16,775 nucleotides of DNA from Deltaproteobacteria bacterium UBA5756 (GTDB taxonomy: Bacteria; Desulfobacterota; Syntrophorhabdia; Syntrophorhabdales; Syntrophorhabdaceae), in the NCBI GenBank assembly GCA_002418985.1, contig DIFE01000135.1, positions 54,488 to 71,262 of the forward strand, in the 5' to 3' direction. Position 1 is the stretch's first letter. Each line of letters starts with the position of its first letter. Positions 14,900 to 16,775 of this stretch are shown piece by piece. The position numbers and the translations under genes were made by a program. Under the pieces are notes generated by a model. That model saw only the letters and a program-made list of their open reading frames with translations. It was not told where the DNA came from and did no database searches.

Positions 14900-16742
14900 T
14901 CAGGCGCTCCAAAGGGATGAGATGCAGGAAATCATCGAGGAGTTCATAGCGGAATCGAGTGAACTCATGGACAATGTCATTCAGGACATTGTTGTTATCG
15001 AACAGAGCCAGGATGAAGAGGTGGTCAACAGCATATTCCGGGCAGTTCACACGATCAAGGGGACATCGAGTTTCCTGGGGTTCAATGCCCTTTCCCAGCT
15101 TGCCCACAAAGCCGAGGATGTTCTCGGCGTCATCCGCAAGGGCGAGATGGCGACGGATCAGACGGTGGCCGACATCCTTCTGGAATCCTTTGACCTCATG
15201 AAGGCGATGATAGACGACATCCGGGACCAGGGAAGCGAAAATCAGGATGCTTCCGGCACTATTGTAAAATTGAGCGATCTCCTCGATCCCGCCAGGAAAA
15301 CGGCACAGCCCCCGGCCGAAGAAAAGAAGAAGATCGGTGAGCTTCTCGTCGAAGAGAACATCATCAGCAAGACCGAACTGGACGATGTCCTCAAAAAGCA
15401 GGAAACGGAAAAGGACAAGAAGGTCGGCGAGATCATCGTGGAGGAGAAATACATCACGGAGACGCAGCTCAACAAGATCCTGGTGAAGCAGAAGGCGCCC
15501 AAGCTGGAGGAGCAGAGCATCAGGATCGACGTCAAGAAGCTCGACGAACTCATGAACCTCGTCGGCGAACTGGTTCTCGGTAAGAACAGACTCATCCTTG
15601 TGAACAGCATGGCGAAGAAAGGCGAAGAGACCGAAACGGTCTTCGACAACCTGACTGACATAACGAACTACATCGAGGTCATTACCAACGAACTCCAGCT
15701 GTCGGTCATGAGGGCGCGGCTGGTGCCCATCAGCAAGGTTTTCAACAAGATTCCCAGAATGGTGCGGGACCTCTGTTCCGAATTCAAGAAGGACATCGAG
15801 CTCAAAGTCGAGGGTGAGGAGACGGAACTTGACAGGTCTCTCATAGAGGCCCTCCACGATCCCCTTATCCATATCATACGAAACTCGGTCGACCACGGCA
15901 TAGAGGTGCCGGACGAGCGTATCGCGAATGGAAAACGCGGCAAGGGCCTTCTTTCCATCAGGGCTTATAACGAAGGCAACCACGTCATCATCGAGATATT
16001 CGATGACGGCAAGGGTATCAATATTCAGGCCGTCAAGGACAAGGTCAAAGAAAAGGGAATCATGAACGATGCCGAACTTGCGAGCCTCTCTCCGAAAGAG
16101 GCGATGAACCTCATCTTCATACCGGGACTCAGCACGGCGCAGAAGCTCAGCAAGGTTTCCGGGCGCGGGGTCGGGATGGACGTCGTCAGGACGAACATCG
16201 AGAAAATGAACGGGCAGGCACAAATCGATTCGGAGGAAGGCAAGTGGACGAAACTTACCATAAAACTCCCTCTGACACTGGCCATCATGAGGGCCCTCAT
16301 AGTGAACGTGGCGGAGGAACTTTTTGCCATACCTCTCAACACGGTTACAGAGCTTGTCAAGCTCAAAGAAGGACTTATCAAGACGGTGGACAAGAACGAG
16401 GTCCTTGTTCTGCGCAACACGGTGATACCTGTCGTAGATCTCGGAAAGGCCTTTCTCTTTCAGAGAGAAGAGGACGGAAGCGGCTACGTAGTGATCTGCA
16501 ACATCGGTGAAAAAACGATAGGCATCAAGGTCCATTCCGTCATCGGCCAGGAAGAGGTCGTCATCAAGCCGCTGGGCGAATTCCTAAAGGACATCAAGGG
16601 AATAAGCGGCGCAACCATACGGGGCGACGGCAAGGTGATCCTGATACTCGACATTCCTTCGGTCATCCTCAACTACAGCATGCACAGGAAGCTCCAGGCC
16701 CAGGCGCAGGCTCAGCAGATACAGGCGGGGATGAGGAATTAG
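14892..16742 (+). CDS. cheA: Chemotaxis histidine kinase CheA with MshEN-like linker repeats
   Basis: CheA autophosphorylates at the receptor array and passes phosphate to CheY and CheB. The 616-residue product has a P1 Hpt domain (about 8-112) with phosphoacceptor H53 (AVHTIKGTSSFLG). A charged linker follows, then P3 dimerisation helices (about 207-275). The P4 kinase has an N box (HIIRNSVDHG, N331), G1 box (DDGKG, 371-375) and G2 box (SGRGVGMD, 423-430). A P5 CheW-like domain spans about 462-595. A standard P2 is not seen; residues 147-200 hold two tandem KxG-type 24-residue motifs instead. The tail is QA-rich (601-610). GGAGGAG at 14881-14887 favours this start over an ATG five codons upstream. 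Confidence 0.96.
   Translation: MDDQALQRDEMQEIIEEFIAESSELMDNVIQDIVVIEQSQDEEVVNSIFRAVHTIKGTSSFLGFNALSQLAHKAEDVLGVIRKGEMATDQTVADILLESFDLMKAMIDDIRDQGSENQDASGTIVKLSDLLDPARKTAQPPAEEKKKIGELLVEENIISKTELDDVLKKQETEKDKKVGEIIVEEKYITETQLNKILVKQKAPKLEEQSIRIDVKKLDELMNLVGELVLGKNRLILVNSMAKKGEETETVFDNLTDITNYIEVITNELQLSVMRARLVPISKVFNKIPRMVRDLCSEFKKDIELKVEGEETELDRSLIEALHDPLIHIIRNSVDHGIEVPDERIANGKRGKGLLSIRAYNEGNHVIIEIFDDGKGINIQAVKDKVKEKGIMNDAELASLSPKEAMNLIFIPGLSTAQKLSKVSGRGVGMDVVRTNIEKMNGQAQIDSEEGKWTKLTIKLPLTLAIMRALIVNVAEELFAIPLNTVTELVKLKEGLIKTVDKNEVLVLRNTVIPVVDLGKAFLFQREEDGSGYVVICNIGEKTIGIKVHSVIGQEEVVIKPLGEFLKDIKGISGATIRGDGKVILILDIPSVILNYSMHRKLQAQAQAQQIQAGMRN
15330..15491 (+). repeat. Tandem 24-codon MshEN-like motif inside cheA
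   Basis: CheA residues 147-170 and 177-200 are two copies of one 24-residue pattern separated by 6 residues. In copy 1: K147, I148, G149, L152, V153, N156, I157, I158, L163, L167, Q170. In copy 2: K177, V178, G179, I182, V183, K186, Y187, I188, L193, L197, Q200. The spacing is that of the MshEN c-di-GMP motif (R1, L2, G3, hydrophobic 6-7, G10, hydrophobic 11-12, L17, L21, Q24). R1 is replaced by K and G10 by N or K. Ligand binding is therefore unproven. Confidence 0.7.
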
Positions 16743-16750
16743 GAATTAGG
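16734..16750 (+). repeat. AGGAATT heptad repeat across the cheA stop
   Basis: AGGAATT occurs twice in tandem (16734-16740, 16741-16747), followed by AGG. The cheA TAG stop (16740-16742) lies within it. The remaining 25 nt to the window end show no start codon with a ribosome binding site and no convincing terminator. The heptad form resembles, on the opposite strand, the AACCCCT heptads before fliL. Confidence 0.5.
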
Positions 16751-16775
16751 TGGTAAGTGCCACAACATCGTTAAC

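Noticed and set aside
14889..16535. A 548-codon open frame on the minus strand, antisense to cheA
   Set aside because: It lies wholly within cheA, which has all kinase motifs; the antisense product shows no family pattern and no plausible ribosome binding context.
16748..16775. A possible terminator after cheA (GTGG/CCAC inverted repeat)
   Set aside because: The stem is only 4 bp and no U-run follows, so it does not support a rho-independent terminator.
1..16775. CRISPR arrays, tRNA/rRNA genes, insertion sequences or phage genes
   Set aside because: I saw no spaced direct repeats, no structural RNA signatures, and no transposase or integrase frames; coding density by flagellar and chemotaxis genes leaves no room for them.

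Overview
This window is one uninterrupted, single-strand (+) flagellar export/switch, regulatory and chemotaxis locus of 18 genes from a motile Gram-negative bacterium. The FliM/FliN switch, a complete FliOPQR-FlhBA export gate, FlhF/FlhG, a sigma-28 factor and a sigma-54 promoter, joined directly to HDOD, HEAT-repeat and che genes, point to a deltaproteobacterial-grade lineage (Desulfobacterota, or possibly Nitrospirota). The base composition is moderately GC-rich by eye. The species cannot be fixed from the sequence alone.

Layout. Positions 1-244 hold no assignable gene. They contain a C-rich heptad-repeat tract followed by a near-perfect sigma-54 (-24/-12) promoter. From 245 to 9888 runs fliL-fliM-fliN-fliO-fliP-fliQ-fliR-flhB-flhA-flhF-flhG-fliA, mostly with overlapping or abutting ends, as expected for one translationally coupled operon. 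The only sizeable internal gap (72 nt, fliM-fliN) contains an inverted repeat that can pair with the fliN ribosome binding site. The fliA stop codon lies inside a sigma-28-type promoter at 9886-9911. That promoter would drive the second block, 9926-16742: an HDOD-domain gene, cheB, a HEAT-repeat gene, cheR, cheY and cheA.

How it works together (inference from families). A sigma-54 activator switches on the early block. This makes the stator/basal-body protein FliL, the rotor switch, the type III export gate, the FlhF/FlhG pair that sets flagellar place and number, and sigma-28. Sigma-28, once released, can transcribe the adjacent sensory block. CheA phosphorylates CheY and CheB, CheR and CheB set receptor methylation, and CheY-P docks on the N-terminal peptide of FliM. 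No cheW, cheD, cheC/X or cheZ is present here.

Most unusual points: (1) CheA has, between its Hpt domain and its dimerisation domain, two tandem 24-residue motifs resembling the c-di-GMP-binding MshEN motif, where a P2 domain would normally sit. (2) FlhF has strongly altered SRP-GTPase motifs, and its partner FlhG has almost no N-terminal extension. (3) A 614-residue HEAT-repeat protein of unknown function lies between cheB and cheR with tight translational coupling. (4) The sigma-28 promoter is built into the end of the sigma-28 gene and would give a nearly leaderless HDOD message. (5) A possible RBS-sequestering hairpin precedes fliN. (6) Heptad repeats sit at both ends of the locus.
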